From Isoperla grammatica (lineage: Eukaryota; Arthropoda; Insecta; Plecoptera; Perlodidae): a stretch of 64,000 nucleotides of DNA. The position numbers were made by a program, and so were the translations under genes. Positions 34,699 through 47,533 of the stretch are shown in pieces (positions within the stretch are counted from its first letter, which is position 1; every line of letters begins with the position of its first letter). The DNA is taken from contig OX246741.1 of assembly GCA_945910005.1 (NCBI GenBank), positions 12,724,890-12,788,889 of the forward strand. Direction: 5' to 3'. Under the pieces are notes generated by a model, which saw only the letters and a program-made list of their open reading frames with translations, did not search any database and was not told where the DNA came from.

Positions 34699-35015
34699 AC
34701 GTATGTTAAACACAACTATAGTTTACTGAATCAACCTAAAGTTAAAGTGAAATCTTACAGAAACAAATTGGTTTTACACCCAAAAACATCAGGTGCTATT
34801 TACAACACCTTGTCGGATTGGAATCTGCAAGGCAAGAGGGATGTTTCGCTGTCCTTTGTTAAACGTTTGTTAAACACAACTATAGTTTATTGAATAACCT
34901 AAATTTTAAGTTAAAACTTACAGAAAAAAATTGTTTTTTCACCCAAAAACATTACGTGCTATCTAGAACACCTTATCGACTCGGAATCTGCAAGGTAGAG
35001 GGATATTTCCCTCTC
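34699..35015 (+). repeat. Tandem duplication, about 164-bp unit
   Basis: GTTAAACACAACTATAGTTT begins both units (about 34,704 and 34,868), and both end near GAATCTGCAAGG...GAGGGAT. The other segmental copy (about 61,490-61,630) has only one unit, so a unit was gained here or lost there. Confidence 0.85.
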
Positions 35016-36515
35016 CTGCAGTCTGGGGAGGGGGGGGGGGGGGGGGGGATGAGGGGTTACATTACCCTCACCATGTTCCCAAAATGTATTCTAATGGAGT
35101 ACAGTCCTGTGTAGTAATTATTAAGTAATCTGTCACAGTTTCCCATATGCTGCATCTGTGCGTAGATGAATAGTTGGATAGGAGGGGTACTGCCTACTCA
35201 GCGTTCTAAGATGACAGTACTTAGGTAACATGACGGCTTGTCATACTTGGCTGGAAGCAAGTTGAAAGCTGAGCATGTAGTAAACTCTACTCTCTAGAGG
35301 TCTCTCTCTCTCTCTAGAGGTATCTCTCTAGATTATCTACTTCTTTCTAACGTGAGGCGCGTGAGCGTTTGCACAAAGTTTACGATAGAGTGCGCTATAC
35401 TCTTTTCTGCACGTAACCCCATCTATAATGCTTTTCATTTACTATTTACGTTACTAGTTTGGTGAGCCCATATAATATTAGATTTATATTATTTTAAATT
35501 ATATTATATTTAACTATATTATATATTTATATTATATTGTTATAACTCCCTATCCATAAAATCTTATCGAATGTTCTTCCGGCTAGGGTTTTGTATTATA
35601 CGTCACATAATTTGCTACTAAAAGGTACGTTTATTTGCCTTTGTAATAGGTAGAAATATATTACGTGCACTGCAAAATTATACATGTTTCCTTTTAATTT
35701 TGTAACAGTCATTTCTGATAATGTTTGTGAATTGTTATTATTAGTTGCATCTCACTTTGTACACAATCTTTCAAAACAAAAACAAAACCAGAGAGTGTGT
35801 CAGCTCGTATACTTTCCGTATGTACCTCAGAGCTGGGTATAATATACGTATAATGCATATTATATATGCATATAATATATAAACAGCCCGCCTGTCGGAT
35901 ATTAATGCTATGTAAATGCGCCATGAAGACTGGGTTATACAAATAGACCTCGCGCGGTTTCTCTACTTCCAATGTTTGTTCCTTCAGAGTGGGTTGGGGG
36001 AACCCACATATACCCACATGATATTTTATTCAGTCCATTGTTTCGTCTAGGGGCGATACGACCTATGTAACCCGCAGGATGTGACTTTGTTGACGTTCTA
36101 ACGACTCTAGACTAATTTATATTACAAAACTTGTTGTTGGTGTGTTTGAAAGACGTGTCTTGAATGAAAGTTTATACGTAATATGAGATGAGCTTCAAAG
36201 AGTTTGCAAAGCTCAAGAGAGAAGTGAATCTCTTGATTGCAAACATAAAGTTTGATAAAAGTAATTAAGGAATCATCCACCTTGTAACTTTGGTTTGTAT
36301 ACACTCAAGTTTAAAATACGTCAATAAATAAAATTATCATTAAATAAATGGTGCCCAAGATGGCTTTGAACTTACGAGGTTTTGTTAAAACAAAAAAAAT
36401 GAAATTTAAAAAATGTAACAAATTTGTAATCGATATCTAAACAACTAAACGTAATGCGTAAATATAAAATCGTTGAACATTAATTATAAATACAATACAT
36501 GATTTCATTTTAGAC

Positions 36516-36805
36516 TTAACCCTTGACTGGTATCCTTATTTTCATATACGTAACTGATATGGTGGGGTCCAATATGACCCCAGTTTTAATTTTACTTTTA
36601 AACTGCCTAAATAACAACAAATGTGAATTATTGTGCTGAGGACTAATTATAATAGATTTATTCATTGTATTCACAATATGGATTGATGTTTAATCAATAA
36701 TGAGCGCAAGTTACACATTTTTTACTGAAAGTAAGTAATTTTCAAACTAAAAAAAACAGTGAATATTTTAAAATGTATATTAAGAAACTTATTAATCACC
36801 ATAAT
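36516..36805. other. Copy-1-specific block, about 290 bp
   Basis: Absent from the second segmental copy, which instead has a T-rich join at about 63,128-63,145. The block contains GGGGTCCAATATGACCCC, an internal palindrome. It is probably an insertion, but its ends are unclear. Confidence 0.6.
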
Positions 36806-37291
36806 TTTTCTTATTCGTGTAAAGCTTTAATTACAGTTAGAGGTGCCTTTAATTGAAAACCCTAAACAACTAAGCACACGCTTTTTGTTTCGTTTGAAAT
36901 GCATGAATTCGTAAAGTGCAAGTTTATTGTAGGAGTCAAGCTAGTTTTCAAACTGAATTAATGTTAATTTACGATATTTTATACTAACTAAATGATCAAT
37001 GAAACAAATGAATTCCGAGTTGGCGCAACTCAGTAATTAAAACGATGTAACTAGAAACTAATTGAACAACATTACACGAAGACAAAGATCAGCTTGACTT
37101 TTCTGCTCTCTACACGATTCGTATTTTGAACTCACTAGAAAACTAAAAACTTCAAATCAACAGTTAATAAAATTAAACGTACAACCATAACACGTTATTA
37201 GTAAATGTGATGATATTATAAATTGTTTTACAACGTAAGATGTTGTTTTATTGTATGTCAACAACACGAAACTCAGCAAAGAGGTGACTTA

Positions 37292-37458
37292 GAGCCAGTT
37301 TCACTAAACTTTAACCCTGTGATTTTCTGTTAATCGGAGATCAAAAATGGCGCCCGGTAGAAGCCACCATGCATTTTGTATGTAGTGTTTTTTGAAACCA
37401 TGGTAACCAATCCGAGATAAGTAAATCAGCCGATTACCAAGTTTGGTGAATTCGGACC
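37292..37458. mobile_element. MITE of the TTTCACCAA family, copy 2, with TTA duplication
   Basis: 167 bp, from GAGCCAGTTTCACTAAAC to GTTTGGTGAATTCGGACC, with TTA on both sides (37,289-37,291 and 37,459-37,461). A TTA duplication is typical of PIF/Harbinger elements. The block is missing from the other segmental copy, which supports insertion after duplication. Confidence 0.8.
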
Positions 37459-37461
37459 TTA

Positions 37462-38168
37462 TAGTGGATAAAGCTAACTGTGTCAATTACTGCGGCGATT
37501 AGGAATAATTTTCTTTGCATAAAGATGAGAGTACAAATATTCTTTTTAACATGTTGTGTTACTTGAAGTTTAATTCATGACACCGAGTTGATGGTACAAG
37601 CTTTTAGTTTTTTTGTTTTTAAAAAACACGAAAACTAGTTGGACTAGTTGGAAAATCTTATTACAAATGTGTCTTTTCAATAATAATACTAATAATAAGT
37701 AACAACAACCTTTATTCGGTCTCTGCAGCCAAAGCTGTTGCCACATGACACAGAAAAACCTACAATAACTTCAAATTACACCTAGTAAAATTTATATATA
37801 AACTAAACAAAATTACGAATACAAATAGAGCCTAAATGTAAAAATAGACCACCGTAATACGAATAGAACTATTTCATCAGTGAGACTGGATGGTAACTGG
37901 AACGACTCATCCCGATATCATTCACCATGTGAACAAGGTCATAATAATCAATGTGCGCTTGTTTTCAATGGGTCTACTATGAATTACGGATCTAAGTTCA
38001 CAATTTTGTTGTATAAAAAGGAGCTTAATTTAACGTGGCTGTTCTGATACTGGATAGTGCTTGTATGTTATAAAGGGTAGTTTGTTACCTCGTTTTATAT
38101 TATACAGCAACCACCACACGCTGTAACAGTGCTTGGTTCGAAATGTATGATGTTACACAAAGTAAGAA
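37462..38168. other. Copy-1-specific block next to the MITE
   Basis: About 700 bases are absent from the second copy. Near 37,698-37,760 it has an AACAACAACCTTTATTCGG start followed by CTGCAGCCAAAGCTGTTGCC, which looks like the 3' end of a minus-strand LINE, but no RT frame is readable. Confidence 0.5.
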
Positions 38169-38527
38169 CCCATCAAAGTGTTACAACCTACTATCTCCAG
38201 TTATAGAATATAAGTATTATACGCACCCATATCCAAAACTAGTTAAATAACTTACTTTGGAAAATGTTTGATGTTTTATTTTGGGCACAATACAATCATA
38301 AAACCAGTGTTCTTTAAAACACATGGAAAGTTCTTCCCATAAATCAAAACGAGGCCAAGACAACGATAAAACAGATAAGAGGAAATATCGAGAAATTCGC
38401 TTAAAAAACTTGTAATTCTCCAATCGCTCCCTATTGAACGAATGTTCTTTTTGAGATTTGTATTTATCTCCAAATAACATGAACATGATCCTAGATTATT
38501 CACGGTTATAGGTAAATTTAAAAACTT

Positions 38528-40166
38528 TATCCATTCAAGAGAACCGTTTCATAAAATCGTTCACGATCACCTTTTTTTCATTCTTCGTGTGGCCACCATT
38601 TTGTTCCTCCTATAGTCGTGTTATTATAGATGACTTAAGTTTTGGCCGCGTTCAGTGATAACCCATGCAATAATAGGACCACTTCGTACAGATTATATTA
38701 TGCCCGTGTTTTTAGTCCCGGAGAACGCGCTACAGATTAGGGATATCTTAAATTCACACTATGATTTATCCACCACCATACGACAAACACACAACCCTAA
38801 AACCACAGCACTTTAGCAAAAACTTGCTGCAAATTATGTAAATTTACTAAATTAACGACAATAGTTTCGGAACAAGAAACGAAGGATAATGATCGCATAG
38901 AAGTGTAACAATATTACACGAGGTATGTTTGTTAAATGATTACTTAGCTTAACTGTAAGTTGTAGCATTTACATTAGAAACCTTTGTGTACAAAGTTTAA
39001 TTCTAAACTAGTTAACTCTAATTTGTACATCATCATCATGGTGTACTAAAAACAAGCTACGGAGGTATTTGGAGGGAAATGAGGGAGAAAGGGACACGGT
39101 TAGGTTGAAGGAGTAATACAACTCAAGAATAAATAGATAAAGTATGAAATTATTGGATAAGTGGATACAAAAAACTATGTAGTTTAAGAGAAAATGTTTT
39201 CAACGCGAAATACGAAAGGAAATCATATTCACCTTTACTTTCTAGAAAATATATTAAATCTTAACGCACGCTACACAATGTTCTACAGAAGAATATACAT
39301 GGATTGAACTCAACTCTGTTACTTTGAAATGTGTACTCGTAAGCGCACGAAAATATTTCACAATTAGCAGCTGTCCAGTCGCATTTCAAATTATTTATTT
39401 TTATTGTTGCGATTTGAAATTAGGTCATGTGTAGATAAAACGCATGTAAAGTTCAATAGTTGATCTACTCTGTATTTATTTGATACCCGCATCAACATTC
39501 AGAAAAATATTTGGTTAGTCAGTACTACATTAAAAGAAAAGGTACGATACATCAAAGCTAACTGATAACAAATAAGCTTTTAGACAAGCTTTGGAAAACG
39601 GCCAATACAACGATGAATAACGCGTTCATCTGTCGTGTTCTGTCCTAGACGCATAACACAACCAGCTATATTCGATAAAGATGTCCAAATTATGGTTCGC
39701 GGGCCAAATACACTCCACAACAGAATTTTGTCACAATTTTCTAAGATATTATCAGATTAATTGTAATGTACGTTTATTTACTCCAGATACCAAAGTTCCT
39801 CCACTTTCTATTCGTATACGCTGAACTCACACCTCACATCCTAAAACTAGCCACCCGGTTCATACACGCTGTTTTAACGAAAATAAACACATACCGGGCA
39901 AATTGTTTTATATATTCATAAAGAGAGTGTACCGCTTAGTACAGTGCACTAACCTCATTAGTCACGCTCGCTGTGTTTGTGATTTTCAGAACTCCACAAT
40001 CGAAACTTCTAACAACTAGCGCTGTGACGGTAGATGTTAGGAACTTGACAAGTAGAAATTGAAATTGGTAGTATTGAAATCGAGTATTTTGTTAGAAAGA
40101 GAATTGTTAGGTTGGGACAACTATATTAACGTATGAATATATTAAAAACATTTCGAATCCTGTTTC
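38528..40166. other. Non-coding stretch with diverged repeat
   Basis: No gene recognised. The part at about 39,850-40,130 is related to 56,085-56,370 (shared CACGCTGTTT, AACGAAAA, TAGTCACGC, CGCTGTGTT in order). Its last 50 bases (GGGACAACTATATT) reappear inverted at 42,686-42,745. Confidence 0.5.
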
Positions 40167-40169
40167 TTA

Positions 40170-40317
40170 TGCTACGTTTACAGCTACGCGTTGCGAGCGA
40201 AGCGAGGGCGCGAGCTCCAATCAGCGGCCGAGTTTCATGCAAAGAAGTTACAAACTCGGCCGCTGATTGAAGCTCGCGCCCTCGCTTCGCTCGCAACGCG
40301 TAGCTGTAAACGTAGCA
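40170..40317. mobile_element. Perfect-arm foldback MITE with TTA duplication
   Basis: 148 bp. The arms run TGCTACGTTTACAGCTACGC, GTTGCGAGCGAAGCGAGG and GCGCGAGCT on the left and the mirror on the right, with GCGGCCGAGTTT / AAACTCGGCCGC near the loop. TTA flanks both sides (40,167-40,169 and 40,318-40,320). Near-perfect arms suggest a young insertion. The GCGAGCGAAGCGAG core is also found in block B at 25.9 kb. Confidence 0.88.
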
Positions 40318-40463
40318 TTAGTCTTACGAAACAACTATTCGGGCATTGCTCGTTTTTAATATTACTAAAAAAACATTAATTTCTCGCGGGTTTTCGTATA
40401 GTGAAGATTTTGCCTTTTGGATTTTGGATTTTGGATTTTGATCAATTCTGAAAAAGGTCTATA

Positions 40464-40764
40464 GGGCACTAGCAACACCAAAAGACAACAATGGAACAAA
40501 TGAATTGAACTGATGGACAAACAATCAGCTGTCAAAATAATAAAATTGCAATTATAGAAATAAAAACAAGTGTAGCAATAGTAACTGCTCGCCATTTAAA
40601 ACTTAAATGATAGACAACGACTAAGTGAAAGTTTTGTATGTGTATTTGTTTGTTTTTTTGTTTTATTTTCCAAAATCAGAAGAAATTATTTTTCGACAGC
40701 TTGTTGTTTGTCCATCGATTCAATTCATTTGTTTCATTGTTGTCTTTTGGTGTTGCTAGTGCCC
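40464..40764. mobile_element. MITE with about 70-bp arms, TA flanks
   Basis: GGGCACTAGCAACACCAAAA at the left and its reverse complement at the right, followed inward by GACAACAATG and GGACAAACAA pairing. TA lies on both sides (40,462-40,463 and 40,765-40,766), as for Tc1/mariner-type targets. It is 301 bp long with no transposase. Confidence 0.85.
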
Positions 40765-40766
40765 TA

Positions 40767-41389
40767 TTCCCAGAAAATCAATGGGAGACATAGATAGCGC
40801 TGCTAAGCAACACCCTTATCTGCGCCATTGATGATTTAACAATGAACAATTGACAGATAAACTCATCCTTATAGAAGTTTATTTTCTTGCTACCAGAATG
40901 CGTCTAGTCTATTTTGAGGCGCCAATACACTAGCGAGAAATCTTATAATCCCCGTAAATGCTCAATACGTAGACAACACACCCCCGGCTGTCTTGATGAC
41001 GTCAGAGGTAAGACAGCGTGCGTCACGCGTAACGCGATACGCGTCGTGAGTCGCCGCGCGTTATTTCACAGCCGACGCTCGCTCGAGCCGGAGGGGGGGG
41101 GGGGGGGGGGGGATGCGTCCCCTGCGGCGACAACCCTTACACGCTGTGGAGTGACGAGACGCAAGGAGGAAATTACATCTGCGGTGGAAGATTAGTGAAT
41201 ACATTCAGCCACGTAGGAGCATATCAACTTAAATGGGAAGGGTAGTAGTCTGCTAAATTTAAGTGTTTTTGTTCTGTATCTTGATTCTTTTATTTGGTGT
41301 TTAAGGACGTACTTGACAAATAGGTCATATGACGTCGGGGGTAGATTGTAGGAGAGGGACAAGTAGGAGGACTAATATTCAAAATGAGT
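40767..41389. other. GC-rich segment with poly-G
   Basis: No gene recognised. 40,960-41,170 is clearly CpG-rich (ACGCGTAACGCGATACGCGT) and contains a poly-G tract of about 20 (41,091-41,112). A frame at 40,914-41,195 is probably chance. A small CpG island is possible. Confidence 0.45.
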
Positions 41390-41736
41390 CTCTACGTCAA
41401 AAACCACAGAAAGTGTTCATTATTAAATTATATCGCAAAATTGCAACAAGAAATCGAAAATCTAAATCAGCAGCGCACTGTGCTTTGGTAAGCCCTACAG
41501 ACTGAAGAAAATATCATAACTATTAGTGTAGTATTTTGATTATAATTCGATAATTAGTAATAAAATTAATTATTTCTAAAAATCCATACTGATTATAATA
41601 TCAGTCACAACTTAGAGCATTCAATGTGTAGGGCTTACTAAACCACAGTGCGCTGTTGATTCAGATTTTCAAATTCGAAGCCCATTCTTGTGATATAATT
41701 TAAAAATAAAAATTGTGTGCGGTTTTTGACGTAGAG
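41390..41736. mobile_element. MITE, 347 bp, CTCTACGTCAAAAACC ends
   Basis: Perfect terminal CTCTACGTCAAAAACC / GGTTTTTGACGTAGAG, with imperfect pairing for about 130 bases, including CAGCGCACTGTG and AGCCCTAC. No coding frame. Confidence 0.85.
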
Positions 41737-42443
41737 GTATTCTTCCCTGTTAAGTGGGGTAAGGGGAAAGTGGAGGGCCTCATTTCGTCGCTTCTTACGA
41801 CTCACAGTCACACTGAGATTGTACTATCTTGAGAAAGCTATTCAAAAGTTGTATAATCAACATTTAGTTTTGTAAGAACTTAACAGTAGATTTAAAAGTT
41901 TCAAGTATTTTCATTCTTATGGTTGTTATTTTGAAGCCAATTAAAGAATAAGTAATTGGTTTTCAATGTGACAACCGTAATGATACCAATATTAGTAGTT
42001 TTATTTTTATAGTTTATTTATAGTTTATTAGTATTATATTAGTTTATATATATAGTAAAGTATATTAGTAATAGTTTATTTTTTGTATTAACCACGTTTT
42101 TATGTTATGCAGCTTTCTTAAGATATTTATAATCACCTTTGTTTTTGCGCGGTTTGAGTAGTCGATACTCCTCTTAACTATGAACAGAAGTCGGTAAACT
42201 TCGTGGTGGACGATTGAGACACATCTACGCAATTTGTTTTTGCATAAGCTGACGATTTCAGGGCTATTCCAGACTAGTTACGGTTAAACGTGTTGCCCTT
42301 TGGTTTGACATAAGCTTCTTTAGCTTTAAGCTAGGCGTTCTGGAATATGTTCTCGGATTTACATAATTTTGTAAGGCAGATATAGCTGTGAATTATACTA
42401 ATTCACCACACAAGCTGTCGCAATCGTCAACGGAAGGGACTTA
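41737..42443. other. Non-coding AT-rich stretch
   Basis: No gene recognised. It includes repetitive TTTATTAGTATATTAGT-type sequence at about 42,000-42,075. Confidence 0.5.
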
Positions 42444-42604
42444 AGTCGTCGTACAACAACTTCGGTAATGCTTTCGTCATCAATCAATGACGTGTTTACG
42501 GTCTCGGCCAACCCGAGCAGGTATCTGAATTAAACACGGCCGCTGGTTGGCTGCCGCTCACCCACCCGTGACGGAAGCAATACCCAAGTTGTTGTACGAC
42601 GACT
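42444..42604. mobile_element. Foldback MITE, AGTCGTCGTACAACAACTT ends
   Basis: Left AGTCGTCGTACAACAACTT and right AAGTTGTTGTACGACGACT are perfect inverted repeats, with AATGCTTTCGTCA / TGACGGAAGCAAT inside. It shares the TGCTTTCGTCA motif with the element at 56.4 kb. Confidence 0.88.
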
Positions 42605-42891
42605 CTACTGATAAGATAAAAATACAGAATGCAAAGAGAAGTGAGCAAATATCGTTGCAATTTGTTTGATAACCAGTATAGTATTCATACACAAATATAG
42701 TTGTCCCAAACTAACAATTCTCTTGCTAACAAAATAGTCGATTTAAACCAGTTAAACCGGTTTAAACCGGTACCCATTTCGAAAAAAGACGCTCGCACAT
42801 CAAATTTTCAACAAGATCGATGAAAATCGAAGACGTTTGACTGTAGATTTATATAAAATTCTGTGAGGCTAAATACGGTATATATATATAT

Positions 42892-43004
42892 CAAATAATT
42901 GTGTTTTGGGGTATTATCACGTGAGTTGTAGAATGAGGGTTCTGACTTACCCCCTCCATCCCGACGTTTCGATGTAATATCATACACCAAAACACAATTA
43001 TTTG
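42892..43004. repeat. Hairpin, CAAATAATTGTGTTTTGG arms
   Basis: A perfect 18-base arm at 42,892-42,909 and its mirror at 42,987-43,004, with further pairing GTATTATCA / GTAATATCA-type inside. AT repeats flank both sides. Confidence 0.8.
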
Positions 43005-43307
43005 ACATATAGCCGTGAGAATTTGAAACTTAACATATATATATATACTATTCTCAGAGACAAAGAGTTTCAGCAGTGTCTCAGGGGGGACCCATACCCA
43101 GAAGCAAATTCAAAGAGCTTGCTAGAGCTACCCAGTGATGTATCGCTGTGGCAGGGTTTTCGTTTTTATATGTGAGTGTTTTTTGGTTGTTGTGGTTTTT
43201 TATTTATTTGTTTTTGTATGTTTGTATGTCTTGAAAAAGACGACGCTAAAGTCGTTGAAACGTTGAATTATCATTATAAATAAAATTTGGATTGGTTTAA
43301 CCGAAAA

Positions 43308-43715
43308 ATGTATCCTTACTTTCTTTTTTTCAAGTATGTATCCTTCCCAGCCACAACTCATCTCTATTTTCCAGAGGCCCACACTACTTAGCTCTTACCG
43401 TTTTCAACAAGCTTCCCAGAAAAATAATCACCTCTCCGTCCATTCCCTCATTCAAAGCCAATCTGAAATCTTTTCTCATCTCTAAGTCCTTCTATTCTCT
43501 CCACGAATTCCTTTCGGCCCAACACAATGTGATTTAGATGGTTAATCACATTCATCGATTTATAATATGTATCTCCAATGTCTCTATTTAATCTGATCAT
43601 AATATGTATATTAAGTTTATGTATATTAAGTATGTATACTATAAGATTGACGATGCCTATATTTGTACCATGTATTAATCGACAGGCAAATAAATAAATA
43701 AATGTATCCTTACTT
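43308..43715 (+). mobile_element. 5'-truncated LINE 3' end with 14-bp target duplication
   Basis: The target repeat ATGTATCCTTACTT occurs at 43,308-43,321 and 43,702-43,715. The 380-bp insert encodes the tail of a reverse transcriptase (VFNKLPRKIITS, SFKANLKSFL, FYSLHEF; frame from about 43,398), stops at a TAG near 43,535, and ends in an (AAAT)n tail. This is the standard product of target-primed reverse transcription that stopped early. The RT tail motif suits Jockey/I/RTE-like LINEs. The clade is not resolved. Confidence 0.88.
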
Positions 43716-44988
43716 ACTTACTTTTTACCTGTGCCACACTCAAGAGCTATCTTCGTGGCACAGTATATTATTTGTTCAAATCATTCTGATATGTATAGAT
43801 CTAACAAAAAAAAATGAATGTCATGTACCAATGTAAAAAAGTGAACAAATAATAATAAATAAAAAATCTTCAGATATTAAAAAAAAAAAAAAAAATATAT
43901 ATATATATTCTCTGGTCATTAAAAAGTCAAAGTACTCCCAGTGGTTTACACCGAAGTTTATTTATAAACATTTAGCGAACAAATAACTAAAGTACGAACA
44001 ATCAAACGTGTTTAACGCACTCAGCACGCTCATAGAAACACAGATATAAAGAAGGTGAAGAAAACAAAATGGATTAACATAAATTAGAGCAGTGAATAAT
44101 AATAAAACACGGTTGTATAAATAGGCAAGTGCGTGTTGCTTTCGTGCGGGCTAACTTTAGCAGCTTTCTTTGATGTTTACTTGAAAGTCTGGTTTTACAA
44201 CAAGGTGTTTGTGTTGGTCTTGAACGAGGCCGTAGCTAAGAAGGGGGAGGGGGGGGGGGGGGGGGGGAGACTGGCTCTCTACCAAAAAGCGCACAAAAAA
44301 CTTCACGGTAAATGCCCCAAGTCGAAAATAAAACTATAATATTCATGAAAACTCCGCATTCGATATAATTAATTATTTGGAAATAAAGCTCATCATTAAT
44401 ATAATGGCGTTGTATTTAGAAGTACGGTGTACTTGAGCGAAAGAGAAAAGCATAAAAAAGATTTGCCAAGAATTTCAATGTATTGCCTTTTGTTAAAGAA
44501 TCTGGGAAAACAATTTGAAATTATTAACGTTGTGCTTTCTGTAATTTTTTATGAACCGAATGAAATTGTGAAAAGAAACCAAATTCGGAAAATGAAGATG
44601 GAGCATTTCTAAGCCTAGCTTTTAAGAAATTTTTACAAGCGGTTTTCTGTTACTGTTTGTGTAGTAAAATTAGTTTGGATCCAGCTAAAACTGATTTTTT
44701 CGATAGAAATGTCTAGGTAGCCAAGACCTTAGACATGCGCCACTAAAACTGTAAAGAGGTAGTGCTGCTTATCTGTACCATTGTCACCGCCATTGTAGGC
44801 TCAACAAGTCAAATCTTCAACAATTAACAGCTATAAACATTACCTGTGCTTTATTTACAAGGTCATGTGCCAACCCGTTGTGCTATCTAGACAAGATGAT
44901 TTCATATTAACATCTTATCTCTATCTTGAAAGTTGGTGAACCCCGCTCTAAATGTAGTTTACTTATTTACTTGTCAGTAATGTAACTT

Positions 44989-45095
44989 TTCATGATTAAC
45001 TAGTATTATACTTTCATGATCGTGATTAACTACTATTATGCTTTCATGATTAACTACTATTATGCTTTCATGATTAACTACTTTTATGCTTTCAT
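44989..45095 (+). repeat. 26-bp tandem array, about four units
   Basis: Units of the form TTTCATGATTAACTACTAT plus TATGC. A further unit appears at 45,380-45,405 beyond an intervening block, so that block probably inserted into the array. Confidence 0.9.
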
Positions 45096-47506
45096 TTTTC
45101 ATTTTTTTCATTTCATTTTATTATCAGCTTTTTAGATTACATTACATACAATAAAATAATTATATTCGTAATATCAGCTTTGTCAATATACATAAGTCAC
45201 AACAATAAAAATTATACATGTGTTTCAGAGATATGATTTATATGTTACAACTATACAAATTGTACATGAGTCGTAGTAATACAAAAATTTAGTCACAGTG
45301 GTATACACAAATCACAGATGGGAATGAGAGTGCCTGTAAGGTTTCTATTTTATATTTTTTCCGTTTGTAGAAATAGTCTTCATGATTAACTACTGTTATG
45401 TTGACTTCTCGAAACCAGTTTGAAAATTCCCTTGTTTTATCAAAAGTTTACAAAAAGACGAGTAAATGTTTTATTGATGAACGGAAAGGAATTGCAGCCA
45501 CGTGCTATCACCTATTTCCATAAAACAATTTCACAATTCAAAGGCTTGTAAAAATAGAGCATCGATTACAGTCTACGTTTGACGACTGAGGTCTTTGATC
45601 TCTGGAGTCCCCTCAAGGGAGAAATGTTGTTGGCAGGTAAAAATGAGACAGAGGTGATGGACAAAGGGACACACGTCCCGTAGATTGGACTTAACTCAAG
45701 AGTTTGGTCTGAGCAGATTGGAATGATGTTGAAAGAATGGGGTGTGAGGAGAGTGGAAAATGTAATTCACCACGAAAAACGAGTGTATCAAGGAAGAACC
45801 CGCATGAAAACAAAGATTAAGCTTATCTTTCTGAAATACGGTATCAGTACTTCGTTGAGGCAACCCCCTGACGGAGGCTCGGTAAACCTCAAAGACTTGG
45901 GAGTTCGACGAGCCCCTGCCAGGGGATTTACGGACCTTGCATTCAGGTACTATTTAAAATTAAGTAACTTTTACTCATGTGTTGAGCATTCCATTCAACT
46001 AAACAATGATAATTCTGGTTGTTCTACGTCTCCTTTATTGCAACAGTGCTATTCGAGACGATAACGGGTGATAGACGAAGATGGAGGACAATTGACAATT
46101 ATGAAAACCGCATTCCTTATACGCGGGATTCGAACACATGTCCGTAAGTGTCACACGCCGAGGGCTGCGCCCCACACCACATAATCCACCGCGGATGGTT
46201 GCATAACAAACAAATATGTACCCTAATCCTAATGTATCTAGATGGGCTCTTGCGCGGAACTTTCAGCTGGGTACCAGATGCGTTCTACGAAGAAAAAAAA
46301 CACAATTCAACACATACTGCGGGGGGGGGGGGAGCGTCTTTAAAAGCACCCTCGCATTCTTATTTCTTGGAGCAGATTGCATCTCAGCACGTGTAGAACG
46401 AGATTAGAGACTTGATGACGTCAATGATAAGACTGAAGATGTAGGATTTAAAAGGAAGGCACGCGGAACAGCAGGGAGGCTGTGAGACGGAAGTCCTCTG
46501 CGAGGGATCGTAGCATGTCAGAAACTAGGTGCTCGAAATCATCTCAATAAATATATATGAATGTATTGTGTTTACATCTTTGTACAGTGTTTCATTTTCA
46601 GTGGGGTACATTATACCGTGATATGTGCCTCCTTGCTATCACGCATGCAAAGTCACCTCTTATATGTATTCCAGATAAGGTGGGTTGTTATTGTTTTAAA
46701 TGGACTTTGAAACTTCACAAAATATCTGTGGCGGAATTTTTGTTTGTCAGGTGGGAAAAAAATGTTTTTTTTTTACTAGAGATCAATGGAATGACGTGTA
46801 TTAGAAAATGTGCATAATATGAGTTAGAATTAGTGTTGACTGCAACGAATTTACCGTTTTCATAAGACCCAAAAATATTTGCTAAACAATTTCATTATTG
46901 TATAAATCTTGTACTGAAGTTATTGCAACAGGAACTAGGTCTCTCACTCCTGCAAATTGAATAGGATTTGATAAATGATGAAGATGGAAGGAGTAGAAAC
47001 CACAACGTAGCCTACTCTTGTTTAGAAGCTCAGACGAAGCAATCGGCTTAACGTCCGCCCGAAAGAACGGCGTGACGTTGACCAGTGATCTGCACTAACA
47101 TGCCCTACTGAGAAGTTGATGAGAACGAAACTGATACACAAACTTTCGAATCCAATTCTATCTGCTCTAACCAACGGTTACTAATGTTCGGAGGAGAGCG
47201 GTCACCCTACCTCCTCCTGATTTATTCCGACGTTGCTTAACTCCAGTGTTCGTATGATAACCGATGAAGCGACCGCGGCTTAGCCGGTAAGTCCGAAATA
47301 AAACAAAGTTTAATGAATATACCGGACAAAACAACCAAAACATGTGCCAAATGAGGGGAATACTGTCATTTGTATGACACCATGCCATGCACCACGTGAG
47401 GGTAATACTGTGTCATTTGTATAAGGCACCGTTCGCAGCGCTCCCCACGGCGAAAAACACAACAAACACTGATAATCAGCTTGACTTTGTAATACCACAA
47501 CAATGC

Positions 47507-47533
47507 GAAGAAGAAGAAGAAGAAGAAGAAGAG
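47507..47533 (+). repeat. (GAA)n microsatellite
   Basis: About eight GAA units just left of the Harbinger element. Confidence 0.9.

Larger units (their letters stand above)
31962..38527 (+). repeat. Segmental duplication, copy 1 (6.6 kb)
   Basis: From ATTCTTGAGATATCACTGTA onward this aligns co-linearly with 58,794-64,000 with scattered substitutions and small indels. It has extra blocks at 36,516-36,805, 37,292-38,168 and one extra tandem unit at 34.7-34.9 kb. No gene is seen inside either copy. The two could be paralogous segments or two alleles laid end to end. Confidence 0.95.
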
